A DNA stretch of 60,000 nucleotides from Adiantum capillus-veneris (lineage: Eukaryota > Streptophyta > Polypodiopsida > Polypodiales > Pteridaceae): contig CM043954.1 of assembly GCA_014529385.2 (NCBI GenBank), positions 94,633,247 to 94,693,246 of the forward strand. The letters run 5' to 3'. The notes beneath the pieces were generated by a model. That model ran no database searches. It was not told the DNA's origin and saw nothing but the letters and a program-made list of their open reading frames with translations. This document shows positions 11,758 through 23,503 of this stretch, in pieces (position 1 is the first letter of the stretch; each line of letters starts with the position of its first letter). The position numbers were made by a program, and so were the translations under genes.

Positions 11758-13173
11758 AGAGGTCCATTTCAACGAGGAAATCGCAAAAGTGACCGTCGCG
11801 ATAATATTTTCTCTCCCCTCAAATATCCTAATAAGCAATGTTCTTAATGCAACAAAAATGGCCATACTGAAGATGATTGTTGGACAGGTCAATATGATGA
11901 AGAACAAGATATTACCACTAAACAACAATGTTTATCTAGAGATTCTTCTTCTTCTTGTGAATATTGTGGACGATCTGCTCATCCCTCTCATATGTGCTAT
12001 AATCATCGATTCGACACAGATTGTAATAGAGAATATGATCTTGAACATCGAAACAATATTGTACCACGAAATACTTCATGTACGTGATGGTTCACTTTTT
12101 ATTGTCAATTCTAGTGCTACAGGACATATGACATATCACTAAGTGGCTCCATAACTATCATCCATTACCAGTTCAACGTGTTGTTTATCTTGTTGATGAT
12201 ATGACTTTCAAGTAAAGGGTACTGGAGATTTATATCTTGGTACCTTATCTTCTTCCACACAAATTTGCGAGGAGTATTACGTGTACCAGATCTTCAAGGT
12301 AATCTTATTTCAGTTGCTAGACTTGTTGATCTTGGTCTCTTTGTTGGATTTGATCATACCAAATACCGAATTGATAAATATGGACAAACTATAGCCCCTA
12401 CTCCTTGAAATAGTAATTTGTTTGAACTCTCTCTCAATGATATTGTAGAAAATGTTGTCACTGCTATAGGTGATTATGAGTGCAAAGTATGGCATCACCG
12501 ATTTGTTCATGTTGATTTCTCAAAACTCCTTGATCTTCAGTGTCGTGATCTTGTTCATGGCATGGATCTTAAAGCTCATCCCCATATGGGAATTTCTGAG
12601 TTTTTTTCTCTTGTGAAACATAATGGTAAACCCTTTCCTCTCTCAAATACAACTCATTCTCATGAAAAACTAGATCTTGTTCATACTGACATATATGGAC
12701 CTTTATGTTCTTCAAGATCACAATATTGCTACTTCATTACTCTCATTGATGATTTCTCAGGTATACAACTGTATTTATACTTAGACAAAAATATGCGGCC
12801 TTATCCGTTTTCAAACAATTTCACAAGGCTGCGGAGCTTCAATTTGGTCATCCCCTCGAGAACCTTCGTAGTGACAATGGAGGAAATATGTTTCTCGAGA
12901 TTTTGTGAGTTATTGTGCTGACGTTAGAATTCATCATGAACATACTATTCCATATCACCACAATAGAATGGCATTGCTGAATGAAAGAATCACACTATTC
13001 TCAATGTTGTAAGATGTATGCTGATTCATTCTGGGTTATCTCGTATTTTTTGGGTTGAAGCTACTTTCATAGTAGTATTTATCCAGAATCATCTTCCTAC
13101 TACTTCACCCTCTCGTAAGATACCCATCACATCATGGACATGTGAAATTCCTTCTCTATCTCATTTTTGAACC
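11758..13173 (+). pseudogene. copia knuckle, protease and integrase, copy B (truncated)
   Basis: In order: a CCHC-type region (KNGHTEDDCW near 11856-11885), protease core FIVNSSATGHM (about 12100-12130), gag-pre-integrase (CKVWHHRFVHVDFSKLLDLQ from about 12481) and integrase core (HTDIYGP, LIDDFSGIQLYLYLDKN). The protease catalytic Asp of the DSG motif is Asn here. The second Asp region (SDNGG near 12873) is present, but later codons are frame-shifted and the element stops at about 13173 (CATTTTTGAACCTT), where copy D continues. RT and RNase H are absent. Confidence 0.85.
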
Positions 13174-13925
13174 TTCCACTTGGTTTGGGTCAATAGCTAT
13201 ACCTCATTTACTAATAATGTGGCCCAACAAAATACCACTTTTGACAGCAAAGGAACATTTTGCAGGATTAAGGAACCAAAATGAATTGGCTACACTTCTC
13301 AAAGCATAACCTCAAATTCTTGAGTTGATCCTTTTTGTTTCAGAGACACTAAAATAATCCAAGAACCCCTTTATAAATGTGGCTAGGTATGGACCAAACA
13401 CCTCCATAACCCACTTTTGAAAAGTAGGTGGTGCATTCTTCAGTCCAAAGTTCATCAATGTAGAAACATACACTCCCCATTTAGTGATGAAAGTTGTTTT
13501 GTCCCTGTCCTTCAAAGCCATTCCAGTCTGATTGTATCCACTGAAGCCATCTACTAAAGATATATACATCTTCTCTCTTGTTATTTTATCCAACATTATA
13601 TCACAATATGGCAAAGGAGATAAATTAGTAATTGTGGCAACATTAAATTTCTTGTAATCCACACAAAACTTGATTTTTCCATTCTTCTTTGTAACAAATA
13701 CAGGTCAACCAAGTTACTTTATCTATTGGGTAGATAAAATCAATTTCTAGTAGTTTGTTAATTTCTTCCTTCACGTGTTTTGCATAAGTTGGATTCTTCC
13801 TATACCTTTCTTCCTTCAAACTCAATTTTATTGTATGTTGGCATACAACTGGATCAACTCCCTTCATGTCACTATACGAAAAAGAAAATACATTCCTAAA
13901 CTCTAGCAACAAGGATTTCAATGAT
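13174..13925 (-). pseudogene. Ty3/gypsy reverse transcriptase fragment
   Basis: Two overlapping minus-strand frames (13643-13921 and 13312-13662) read as a gypsy RT in order: TIKLSLKEERYRKNPTYAKH near the start, VDYKKFNVAT-like DYKK, the FSGYNQ palm motif, FGLKNAPPTFQK, and FLDYFSV where active enzymes have YLDD (the second catalytic Asp has become Tyr). Past that end the minus strand still reads a KCSFAVKSGILLGHI-like segment to about 13180. No LTR, gag or integrase of this element is present. It differs in family from the chromovirus at 21066-29951, whose RT has FFDDI. Confidence 0.85.
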
Positions 13926-13954
13926 TTTTTGAATCAAGTATCTAACTAAGTAGA

Positions 13955-14200
13955 TACCTTCATAGTGACAATGAAGGAGAATATGTTTCTTGAGAGTTTG
14001 TGAGTCATTGTGCTGACAGTCGAATTCATCATGAACACACTATTCCATATTCACCTCAACAGATTGGCCTTGCTGAATGAAAGAGTCGCACTATTCTCAA
14101 TGATGTAACATGTATGCTAATTCATTCTCGGTTATCTCGTGTTTTCTAGACTGAAGATACTTTGAAAGCAATATTTATTCAAAATGATCTTCCTACTACT
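13955..14200 (+). pseudogene. copia integrase fragment (leader family)
   Basis: A third partial copy of the stretch seen at 9645-9890 and 12868-13120: CATAGTGACAATGAAGGAGA, CACCTCAACAGATTGGCC, TTCATTCTCGGTTATCTCG. It is out of frame and ends at CTTCCTACTACT. Confidence 0.8.
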
Positions 14201-14274
14201 GCAAGAAGATGCAGCGTGGAAAGACAAATAACTCTCCTTAAAGATCATCCCCACTTATTTTTAAGATGAGGACA

Positions 14275-14522
14275 TCTCGATTATTCGAGCTCGGTAGAAT
14301 GTAAGGCCTCTGCCACCCTTGAAGAGGGGATTCACACGTAAAGGAATACATATCAGGCCATTCTAGTCATATACAAAAAGTTACTATTTTTGGTAGTTTT
14401 TCCACCTCTGATGAGATAATGATAAATATATTGCTGTAAGATTTTTGAAAATGAAATTTTTATTTTTTGTCATTTTTGTCCAAAAAGAGAAAGGTTTGAG
14501 GTGATTGCACCCACCTAGACAC
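14275..14522 (-). repeat. inverted leader fragment, part 1
   Basis: The reverse complement matches the downstream part of the leader (compare 35390-35600), including CCACCCTTGAAGAGGGGATT and the run ending CACCCACCTAGACAC. The fragment is split by the element at 14523-15312 and continues at 15313. Confidence 0.8.
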
Positions 14523-15312
14523 CCCGAGGGATTCACTCTATATACAAAATGGGACGCCACCTGCGAGAGGACAACTTTGATAAAACCCCTATATACAACT
14601 CTTATTAGGGAATATGACCCCCCTTTCTACTCTTATACGCCAATCAATGAAGAAAACTATCATACCCCTATCTTACATATGAAATTTAGGTGTCACATGA
14701 TCTAGCTGAGTAAAATTAGTAAAAGAGTGTGTAGCATAATGTCTGTCAACATATTAAGGAACCACTTCTATTGATAACTAGATGTACCCTCAATGTATCT
14801 TAGTTTGAATCTCAAACTATGTGGCCGATCAACCTATACTCCGGCTACTCGTCCAATTTTGACCTATCTAAATTACTCAAAAAACATGGTTATAAAGTTG
14901 TGTTAGGTTCTCCATTGAAATTTGCATCTAGAAAAACTCTTTATAGCTTTCATCCCCCAGCAAATGAACTATAATAACAAAAATTGATACAAAGCAATGT
15001 TAGTTCTTGCATGTATCTTTGTAGCTATTGACTCACAAGGTCAAGGGCAGACTCTTTTGGGAAGCCATGATTTTGAAACACAAAAACTTCCTCTCATATT
15101 TCCCCTTTTCTCACTTCTCCCCCCCCCCCCCCCCCCCCCAACACACACACACACTCACACACACGTAGGATACCCCCCTCCCTTATTTTTAAGCTTGGGA
15201 CATAAATTATTGGGGGCCTATCCCTAAATTATACTCTTATGTAACTTGTAAAAAAAGACCCCTCCCCTGCACTTACGTGATTCATTAAGTTTTCCATGGT
15301 GAATCCCCCGGG
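14523..15312. mobile_element. 790 bp non-autonomous hAT-like DNA transposon
   Basis: An 8 bp direct repeat, CTAGACAC, flanks it at 14515-14522 and 15313-15320. The unoccupied site is visible in leader copy A near 5108-5125 (reverse strand), where it occurs once. The termini are imperfect inverted repeats: CCCGAGGGATTCAC at the left and, reversed, CCCGGGGGATTCAC at the right. An 8 bp duplication is typical of hAT elements. The interior has no transposase. A poly-C and CA tract lies at 15120-15165. Confidence 0.85.
15120..15165. repeat. poly-C and (CA)n tract
   Basis: About 20 C residues followed by an imperfect CA run, inside the hAT-like element. Confidence 0.9.
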
Positions 15313-15368
15313 CTAGACACGACCGTCTTGTTGAAATCTACCCCTTCCTTAATTTCCATAAAAATAGT
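15313..15368 (-). repeat. inverted leader fragment, part 2
   Basis: Continuation of the inverted leader after the hAT-like insertion; the reverse complement reads CTATTTTTATGGAAATTAAG and then the GACGGTCGTGTC region. It ends where a forward leader copy begins. Confidence 0.75.
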
Positions 15369-15960
15369 TGTCTCTCTTGAAAATTGATAAATATAGTAGG
15401 TGTGTGCATCTGATACCTTACTGTGTATTCCTCAAGCTCTTCTTCTAATAGCAAGTTTTAGAATTAAATTCTGATAAGCCAAGATCACTTTAGACAATTA
15501 AATCGCATCCTGATGTTAATAGATTAAATCTTAGTCTAAGGTATGCATATGTATGCATGTGCATGTGTATGTATGTGTATGTCCACAAATGATGCATGTC
15601 TATAGACCATGTCTTATGGTATGTTGACTCTAAGCATGGGGGCACTACATGAGGTGTATCCGTCAATTGGGTAAAAGGGGACACCTCTAGTGGTAAGTGA
15701 GAGTCTTGTGACACCTCTACTTATTGTTTTGGCAAGAGGGGGCGAGCAAGGGAGGTATGGGAAATCCTTGGCCATCAAGAAACCCCAAAAGTCTATATAA
15801 AAAGGCTTTCACACTCAAATTTTATACACACCTGAGCACACTTATCAAAAGAGAGCTATGTTGTTGTGGCAATTAACTTGATGGCTTCTACATCAAAGCT
15901 TTGAGATATCAATAACTCCAAAGCACATTTGGGTAATGTAAATCTCATAATTATTCAAGT
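15369..15960 (+). repeat. leader repeat, copy C (upstream half only)
   Basis: Starts with TTGTCTCTCTTGAAAATTGA, then the TATGTATG stretch, the GACACCTCTAGTGGTAAGTG phrase, the TATA box and GCACATTTGGGTAATGTAAA. After AATCTCATAATTATTCAAG it diverges from the other copies, so no gag follows. Confidence 0.75.
15794..15801 (+). promoter_or_regulatory. TATA box in leader copy C
   Basis: TATATAAA in the same context as the other leader copies, with no gene downstream. Confidence 0.45.
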
Positions 15961-16324
15961 ATAATCATAATTATTCAAGTATAATCAATTCATGCATAGT
16001 TATTCATCAATGTAGCCTAGATGCTTGCATGAATTAGCTAATCATGTTCAAGAATAGTGTCCGACTAAAATGATGGATTGTTCTTGCAAGTAGATATAAG
16101 TGATTAATCATGTGATTGATGTATGGGTTATAATGCATGTTTATCATAAGATTATGGAAAGATTAAGCAAGCATATGTTTTTGGTTTGATGTGTCAAATA
16201 ACCCTATATGTTTTTGAGTGAAAACACTTATAATTATTTACCATACCTCCATTGGATTCTTATACTTTAGTTTGTAGATTCTCAAGTTAAGTGAAGTATA
16301 CAGTAGTTGGAATGTCACCCAAGA
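15961..16324. other. unassigned DNA flanking the CACTA element
   Basis: AT-rich. The phrase TCATAATTATTCAAGTATAA is repeated at the start. No gene seen. The last three bases (AGA) are the CACTA target duplication. Confidence 0.5.
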
Positions 16325-16359
16325 CACTACAAGAGGTTGTGTGCACTTGTGACATTTTT

Positions 16360-16565
16360 AGCGACGGAAATACATTGGGTTTTTATACTCCTTCATGTCG
16401 CTAAGACCGTTGCAAACAACGTGGCTAAGGGAACGTCGCTATCTACAAGAACGTCTCTATAACCATCACTATATGTGTCGCTATACTCGTCACTATATAG
16501 CGAAACATATAGAGACACTTATAGCAACGGTTACAGACTACCTATAGCGACGTTTATAGCGACAC
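16360..16565. repeat. left subterminal repeats of the CACTA element
   Basis: Several direct and inverted copies of a TATAGCGACG/CGTCGCTATA motif, for example near 16360, 16398, 16434, 16469, 16538 and 16556. Such repeats are the binding sites of the accessory protein in En/Spm elements. Confidence 0.85.
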
Positions 16566-17339
16566 ACGAGAGTGAAAATGTTTGGCTGGGAGGGCTTTGA
16601 ATGCCCTGGCACCCATCAACCATATTGAATGTTTCAACAATAGAGTAAACCTAAATGAATCCAAGATAAACCCAGATTCACCTTTGAAAGAAAGTGAAAG
16701 GTATCGACCCAAAGTAGTCACCCACAAGACAATATAACCATGAACTCCATCATCCATACTATTGTTTGCAAAATCAAGATACAAAACACACAAAAGTAAA
16801 TTGATGAAAGTAAATCAATGACGATTGTACACATCATAGGAAAAATCACTTGATTGTTAAGCTTTGCAAATGTATTAGTTACAACACCATTGTCATTATT
16901 CAGAAAATATACATGGTTTTCCAATACTTACAAAAAGACGTATACACGTCATCTCATTATACATGGTATGAAAAAATGAAAGTAATGCTATCTAGCTACG
17001 GCTATATTGACATCGTCTAATCAGACGTCTCATCGCGTCCAAGCAGGGTAGTTGTCGGATTCTGCAGAAAAAAACAATAAGACAGCTTTCTGTAAGTATA
17101 AACATATAATTTACAAAACAGTACAACAAATAGAAAAGAGTAAACCCTAATACTAACCATGCTACCGTGAGACCTCAAAATGTCCATCAAGGCGTTTAAG
17201 CCCTTTTTGCCCACGTACTTGCACTCGTACGTGTGGGGTCACGTCCTGTCTCATCGACCACTGTTCAAAACATACAAAGGATCCATTATGTTAAAATATA
17301 AAATTATAAATAGACGTAACTACCAAACCTAAAGAGAAA

Positions 17340-18110
17340 TGCAAAAACACTTACAAAATCAGCCTCAAATGATGCCCACCCGTCGCTCCCCAAGTGGTGA
17401 GATCTCCCTGCCTCTAGTCACACTTTCGCTGCCTCCTTTTGTTGCTTCCACTTGTCAGGATTCTCGCATGTTGTTCACTTGGCATTCTTCCAATCTTCTT
17501 TGGCCAGCCAATTTGGTCTGTTCCACCCATGCTTTATTGATTTTTGCACTTCAGAATGCTTGTGCTTGCAGTATTTGTGCAATTGAACCTTCATCGGGTC
17601 TTCATTGAAGCGCTCATCCCGTGGTGACAAGGGAAACTCATCATGCAGCATGTTGATGACTCTGTCTTTTAATTCACTTGGTACTTCGCTCCACGTGTTT
17701 AGTATGTAGTGTCTAAAAACATGAGAGCAAAGACCGCGCATGCGTGAGATTACCTTCTTGCCTTCATTATCCAAGATGATGCCACCACTGAAGTCGATGG
17801 AGTACGACAAGCCCTCTCACCTGTGATGCGTGAACCTCGGTGTCCCTGCAGGGGTCTCTAGCGGTGTGTCAATGGGGGAATCGATGTCAGGTGTCCCCGC
17901 TAGAGTGTGGGACCCGAAGCGAGGAGTGTCGATGACTGGGGTGACTCTCGGAGGAGTAGGTAGTGGTTTGTAGCTAGGAACTGCTTATAGTCGCACAAAA
18001 CCTGGTGTGGGGGTGGGCAAAGAAGGGGAAGGTAAAGATCCTCATTGAACACGAGGTGGTGTTGAGGCATCAGTAGCGGCATCCCCACAACAACTACCGT
18101 CGCCACCACT
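17340..18110 (-). pseudogene. CACTA second gene, Transposase_24 (PF03004)-like
   Basis: On the minus strand a Pro/Thr-rich stretch (TPPRVTPVIDTPRFGS, near 17960-17910) runs into a TGA near 17818 and then an open segment at 17810-17475. That segment holds the domain typical of the second CACTA gene: HYILNTWSEVPSELKDRV, then LHDEFPLSP, KVQLHKYCKHKHSE and NRPNWLAKEDWK. The frame continues with stops to GSDGWASFEADF and a consensus donor GTAAGT at about 17352. An acceptor-like TTTTGAACAG near 17260 precedes ETGRDPTRT, the next conserved motif, in a shifted frame. The role in En/Spm-type systems is thought to be accessory DNA binding. This copy is broken by nonsense codons. Confidence 0.75.
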
Positions 18111-18369
18111 ACAGCGTCAGTGCCTAGATACGTGTAAAGATCGTCTCGTCAACATGAAGCTTTGGAGCACGCTGAATGCTCCAAAATAGAGGGAGATGCT
18201 GAAGGAGTATAACGACGTGATGGTGCTCTAGAGTGATCAAAATCCTCATACTACTACCTCTGATGGGGTGACAAAGAAGAAAGAAACTCATCATCATCCA
18301 TACTTGCATTAAGCACATGAACATTTTATCTTAATATTGAACAGAGAAGAAAACATGGACAAGTAGACA

Positions 18370-18394
18370 AAGAGAGAGAGAGAGAGAGAGAGAG
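18370..18394. repeat. (GA)n microsatellite
   Basis: Short GA run between the two CACTA genes. Confidence 0.9.
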
Positions 18395-18487
18395 GACTCA
18401 TAAAGGGGGAGGGATTCTTGTGTAGAGAGATTCTTGTGAAGTTCTTGTGAATTTGTCTCCTGTGTGCATTCTACTTATCTTGTAAAA

Positions 18488-18751
18488 GCACTGTGCTCCG
18501 AGTGCGATGGAGATTGAAGTTGCAATTGCAAAAGAGGTGATTTGTCTCTGCTCATAGATTCTGCTCTCCCCTCCATTAGATCTAGTTGATCGGGTGAAAG
18601 AGACGCTAAGAAGCACTAGTAGGGCTTCTTAGCATCTCTTTCATCCGATCAACTAGATCTAGTGGAGGGACGAGTAGCATCTATGAGCAGAGACGGATCA
18701 CCTCCTTCGCGATTGCAGCCTCAATCTACATCACACTTGGAGCGTAGTGCT
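18488..18751. repeat. 264 bp long inverted repeat between the CACTA genes
   Basis: Arms of about 125 bp (18488-18613 and 18624-18751) meet around a 10-base spacer. The inner arms are strongest: GTTGATCGGGTGAAAGAGAC pairs with its near-complement before AACTAGATCTAGTGGAGGG, and both arms carry TCTCTGCTCATAGAT or its complement. Outer arms are diverged but alignable. It would form a long hairpin in RNA of either strand. Confidence 0.85.
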
Positions 18752-18989
18752 CGTTGGCATATCAGACTTTCATGACACACCGAGGAGTGTCCCTACGTGT
18801 GAGAACGTACCTGGAGTATACATACTTGGAGTGGACGCAATGACTATTAAACACAATTTAAATTTCTCAAGTATAGCCACATGCATACAATATATATTAT
18901 AAAACGGAGCAAAGTTGTTCAAATACAATGTTTATGGCTTTAAGAGGTCTCTCTCATCCTTGCATAGCTCAACATAGCTCCCTATATCT

Positions 18990-21065
18990 ATATAGAGCTC
19001 TCCGTTTAGTCAGATTTCCTCCATTTCATTTTGTAGATCCTCTGCATGCACCTCATAGAGATTAGCAGCTTGATGCTCGTCTAGCACCACCTCAGTGGCT
19101 TCTGACTGAGAATATTCTCCAATCTCCTCCATTGATGCCGCTGTGATTGGCACATGGTAGCCCTTATACGTCCATGCACTAGGAGGGGCTACCTCCATGA
19201 TGTACCACCAGTTTGATGCATACTTTATAGGATGAATATCACCTACGAGAGCACATAACCGACATGAGATCCTCCAAGCGCATAACTTTTAGAATTGGAC
19301 ATTAACTATTTACATGCTTACTTGTTTACAATGCTCGAGTAGTACGAAAGTGTCTCTTAGGTCGGTCCATTTTTAGTTGAATCCACCTCAAGAAACCAGA
19401 CTCTCCTCTGCGCATAGTAGCGTTATGACCCTCCATGTTTATCTTGAACCATTGCACATCGAAACAAGTTGACAAAAAATCCTCTATAATCGATCCTCAA
19501 AATCTCTTGTAGCATGCCGAAGTAAGTGAGTTCCACCACCATAGGATCTTCATCAAAGGACCGTCGTCAACTAGACTATTCAAATTTTGCCATGATTCCA
19601 GAATCTTGAGTAAAACAACTTTTGTTGATCTTTTCCACACCAAGAATGCCGACCTTTACACCATGTTTCTGTGTATGACTTATACTACAACCAACAATGA
19701 AGATTATGAGTGGCCGTTTAAAAATCTAGAAAGTCACTAGTCGTACATTTCAAACTTATCTTGGTCGTGCAACCCCGAGAGTACTCCCACTCCTCCTCAG
19801 TGACTTCTTCACCGCATTGTTGTGCATTTTTCAATTGGTTGTGCAACCATCTTAAGCTCATGAATGTTGGTAGGCCCTCGAGACCCGCCGGATAATGCAT
19901 CGATGGTCATTTTCCCAGTCTCCACTCGATCCGTGCCCTTTGTTTCTCTTGCTTTGCATCCTCGTATTGTGAAATCCACTTTTGCATCACTGGATTGTGA
20001 AGCATGCAAAATTGATTGATTTTAGCCTCTAGATCTTCCGTCATCATTCTTCTCAACACGGAGATTGCAGATGACAATCCCAGATATGCGCTCATCATCT
20101 ATGGTTCACCATAGCATATCCCAGGATTTATCAAATCCGTTTAGCCACTCTCCAATGTAAACGAGGGACTCTAATACCAACCAACCTTCTACCATGCTAC
20201 CCTCCGGACGTGCCTTCTGACACACATATCCCTTAAGTGTTTTCATGAAATGTTCTAAAAATAACATCCATCTGGAATGTACTGTGCCAGCTATTTTCAC
20301 CTCATCAACTATGTGAACAAGAAGATGCACGTGAATGGTTAGCATGGTAGAAGGAAAGTGTTTCTCAAACATGTACACAACCTCTGCAGCATTTAGTTTG
20401 GTGAATGATATGGAGTCTACATTGATCTCCTTTTGTGAGATCCATTGTACAAACTTCACAAGTTTGTAGACTGTGTTACGGGCACTAGGAGACAAACATC
20501 CCTCAATGGACACCGGTAAAATAAACTGCAAAACACGTCTAGCAATGATATTAAAGTACACACATGAATTTGTTACACAATTCCCACTATGATATATTCC
20601 ACTTCAAACATACCTGACACATTTTATGCCAGTCCTGTGACTTCAAACCAATAAGATTTCCTTCTTTAGTGAAACACGTTCATAGCAAGTGCATTACACC
20701 AGTGGGGGTCCGCACAGATCAAATGGTCTCTTTTACTTTGCGTTCTTGGGCTCTTGTCAAAATCCATGGTGCTTTAGGGAGTTTTATCGATCCATCGGAT
20801 GCTGTCTACGGCCAATATTGCTCCATACGATCCACATTTCTAATGTCAACCCTGGCTCTCAAATTATCTTTCTTGCTGGTCAGATGGTCCCATAGCAGAT
20901 TACCCACATTCTTGAATATGTACATTGGATCAATCAAGTGATTGATCATGAGTTGGGGCCAATATGGTAACTCATACCATAGAGAGAGTCTCTTCATCCC
21001 TGGGGGCAAACCATCATCATATATCTCCTTCTGCTCTAACCATGCTTGTGCAGACATCCTTGGTG
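18990..21065 (-). pseudogene. CACTA Tnp2 transposase, 3' portion
   Basis: Continuation of the transposase split by the chromovirus. At 21057-20806 the frame reads KEIYDDGLPPGMKRLSLWY and LPYWPQLMINHLIDPMYIFK, the Tnp2 (PF02992) motif region around the usual 'DVMHIEKN' block, here DPMYIFKN. At 20561-20106 a 151-codon open segment matches DUF4218 (LPVSIEGCLSP..., MFEKHFPSTMLTIHVHLLVH, SRWMLFLEHFMKTLKGYV). Around 19660-19380 a DUF4216-like region follows (DEDPMVVELTYFGMLQEILR, NLFRCAMVQDKHGG), and 19198-19010 continues with an acidic tail. Stops and frameshifts separate the segments. The reading frame at 21060 joins that at 29957 exactly once one copy of the TGGTG duplication is removed. Confidence 0.88.
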
Positions 21066-22637
21066 TGTAACATTTAATGGCCTAATAACTTGTGTGTAGC
21101 GGAAATGAGCATGAACATAGTGGGCATTTCATTAGAATAGATTCCTAATGAGAATTTCAAGAGTGCTTGGGTGGAGAGAGCAACAAGAAGCATAACATTT
21201 AGTTAGATAGCATCGACAATACTTTCAAAAGAGAGAGAAATTAAGCTAATGACAACAGTTGAGGACCGGATTTGCATGGAGCCGGTCCCCCCTCCAAAAG
21301 GCTTTGTATTATGGTTTCTCCCATCAAGAGAGACATTGTACAATACAATTCTTTGTGTTCCTTCAAGACTAGCTAGTGCAATGAAGATGAAAGCTTCATG
21401 CACTAAGCAAACACAACTTGAATTATCCCTGTTCTCAGACCCAAGACCTCACACACCTTCGAAGATGGTGAGAGCTAGCAGGGTATGAGAGTAGATTGAG
21501 AGGAAGAAGGAGTATCTTACGAGAAAGATGTACATCTCCTCACATAATCACTCATATTAGCATAGCTTAGCTTGGTAAAGGAGATGAGCATGCATTGAAG
21601 CTTGGCTCTTGGTTGGATTTTCATCCACATGCCAAGAGTGTGTTGATGTAGGCTTCTATCTCACAAGCTTGGAGTAGGTGATGAGCTCTCCATTAAAACT
21701 TGGGAAGAGATAGTCTTCTCTTTCTTCACACATGAGATTGTGTGAGTGTGTGTGTGTGATAATGCCTTGCAAAAATCAGCCCCCTCTCTCTCTTGGGCGA
21801 GCCCTCTTGCTATTTGCTCTTGTTGAGCCCTCATTGGCTCTCCCCAAGTCAAACAAGCCAATGACTATTCAGCAGCATAAATGATAGCCTTCCGACATGT
21901 GTCCCCCTTTCCCCTTTTGTGAGAGCTTTAGGTATTAAATAATTAAACTAAACTCTCATTGGACCCCTTTGCCTCCTGGTCAATAGGAATCAGGCAAGCC
22001 ATTGGGCTCCTGAATGCTCATTGGACCCTTCTGAGACTGCCCAATAGTCTTCTACGAGACTTAATTCTCATTGGTTTCTTTTATTAAATGTTTTTAAATT
22101 AATTAAACTTTATTTACTCTAGCTTAATTCTCATCGGTCCACTTCAAGGGTCATCCACTAGAAACTAGGCACACCTTGTGGGCATCTGGCCTAGGGAGCT
22201 GACATGTGTCCCTCCTTTCCTTTCTGTAAAGGGAGCCTGTGTGTGTGTGTGTGTGTGGCTTTCTCTCTCATCCCCTAGAAGAAGGGCTCGCCCCCTCCCA
22301 TGTAGGGATATGTGTTGACTTTGGAGAGCACACAAAGCATCCAATTCCCCCTAAGCTTTAACCCTTTGGACATAACCTTTGAATTTTGGAACCTTAGCAT
22401 TTTGGAAGTCTTAATGGGCTGAACCTTAGGGTCTTTTTAGCCCATTGTTGCACATGGCTCTTTTGCAGATGTCCCCCCCTTTGGATCCCTATTTTCCCTC
22501 CTTTGGATCCCTACTGTGGCCGGTCTGCTAGCTTAACCAATATTATAGCCTTTTCTCCCTTGGCACTTCACCACATTAAATGATCAGTTTAATACGAGAA
22601 AATCGTTTAGGAGAATTAGATATTGATTATTATGACA
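21066..22637 (-). repeat. 3' LTR of the chromovirus
   Basis: 1572 bp bounded by TGTAACATTTAATGG and ATTATTATGACA on the plus strand (TG...CA on both strands). Just inside, the minus strand has a purine-rich AAGAGAGAGGTAA before the LTR, a plausible polypurine tract. Contains a (TG)n run near 21738-21758 and another near 22237-22256. Confidence 0.95.
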
Positions 22638-23041
22638 TTACCTCTCTCTTGAAATCATAGTCGTCCTCGACTATGGTGTAGAGAAGATAAAGCATCTTCA
22701 TGAGTCCTTTTCTTAGCGGGTAGAGGATCCCTATGTTACCCTACGACGTCATTCCACAATGGATGACTAGTCCATTTGGCGCTTGAGAGCCTTAGGCTGC
22801 CGCAAGCATGTCTGCACATTAGTCCTACCAGTCTTCCATAATAGAGTGACAAGATCTACTTGGTGTTTGCGAGACGTCGTCTCCGCAAACTTGATCTAAG
22901 CATGCATACTACTTCATTTTTGTGCACAATAAAGAAAAATAAAGTCTTATAAGACAAAAACTTTGTTCATTTTTAACATTTTGTACATTTTCTTACTCAT
23001 TGGGAAGCATTGTAAGCATTGACAAGGTTTAGGTTATCCTT

Positions 23042-23407
23042 TCATTGTATGCCTTGCATCCATCTAGCATCTTCAAAAGGATAATTCTTAAACTTAATAA
23101 GATATCGTCGGATAGTCTTACCGCCTCTTAGTACCTTGTCTTCATGTCGGAGAATGGACTCGGGCTGCAGCACCTCCTCTTGGTCCTCAATCTCTGGCGG
23201 GTCTTCAATAGTTGGTTCTTGAGGTGGCTCTCCTTTGTAAGGCTTTAAGAGGCTCACATGGAAAGCATTGTGTATGAGCCAATGATTGGGCAACTTGAGT
23301 TGATAGGCCATCTCATTGATTGGCCTAAGAATCTGAAAGGGACCATAGTACCTTTTTGCTAGTTTAGCATAGTACTTTTGGTGGCCCGTAGGATTCTTGC
23401 CCGTCAT
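23042..23407 (-). pseudogene. chromovirus integrase C-terminus with chromodomain
   Basis: 121 codons. The first half has the conserved post-catalytic integrase region (KLAKRYYGPFQILRPINEMA, then HNAFHVSLLKPYKGE). The last ~50 residues are a chromodomain (ESILRHEDKVLRGGKTIRRY, then LIKFKNYPFEDARW), which in this clade targets insertion to chromatin. The aromatic residues expected in an active chromodomain are partly replaced (FKNYPFEDARW rather than WKGY...TWE). It is out of frame with the upstream catalytic core, with a stop-rich ~100 bp between. Confidence 0.85.
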
Positions 23408-23503
23408 GTGCCTTTATCAAGGCTTGGGAAACTTTAACAAGACCCAGTCATTTTCTTTAAAAGCTTGGGCTCTTCTGTGCTTGTCAGCAGCAGCCTTTTG
23501 CCT

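Noticed and set aside
21203-21861. Small frames repeated identically at 28504-29174
   Set aside because: Both sets are the same positions of the two chromovirus LTRs, so duplication is explained by the LTRs.
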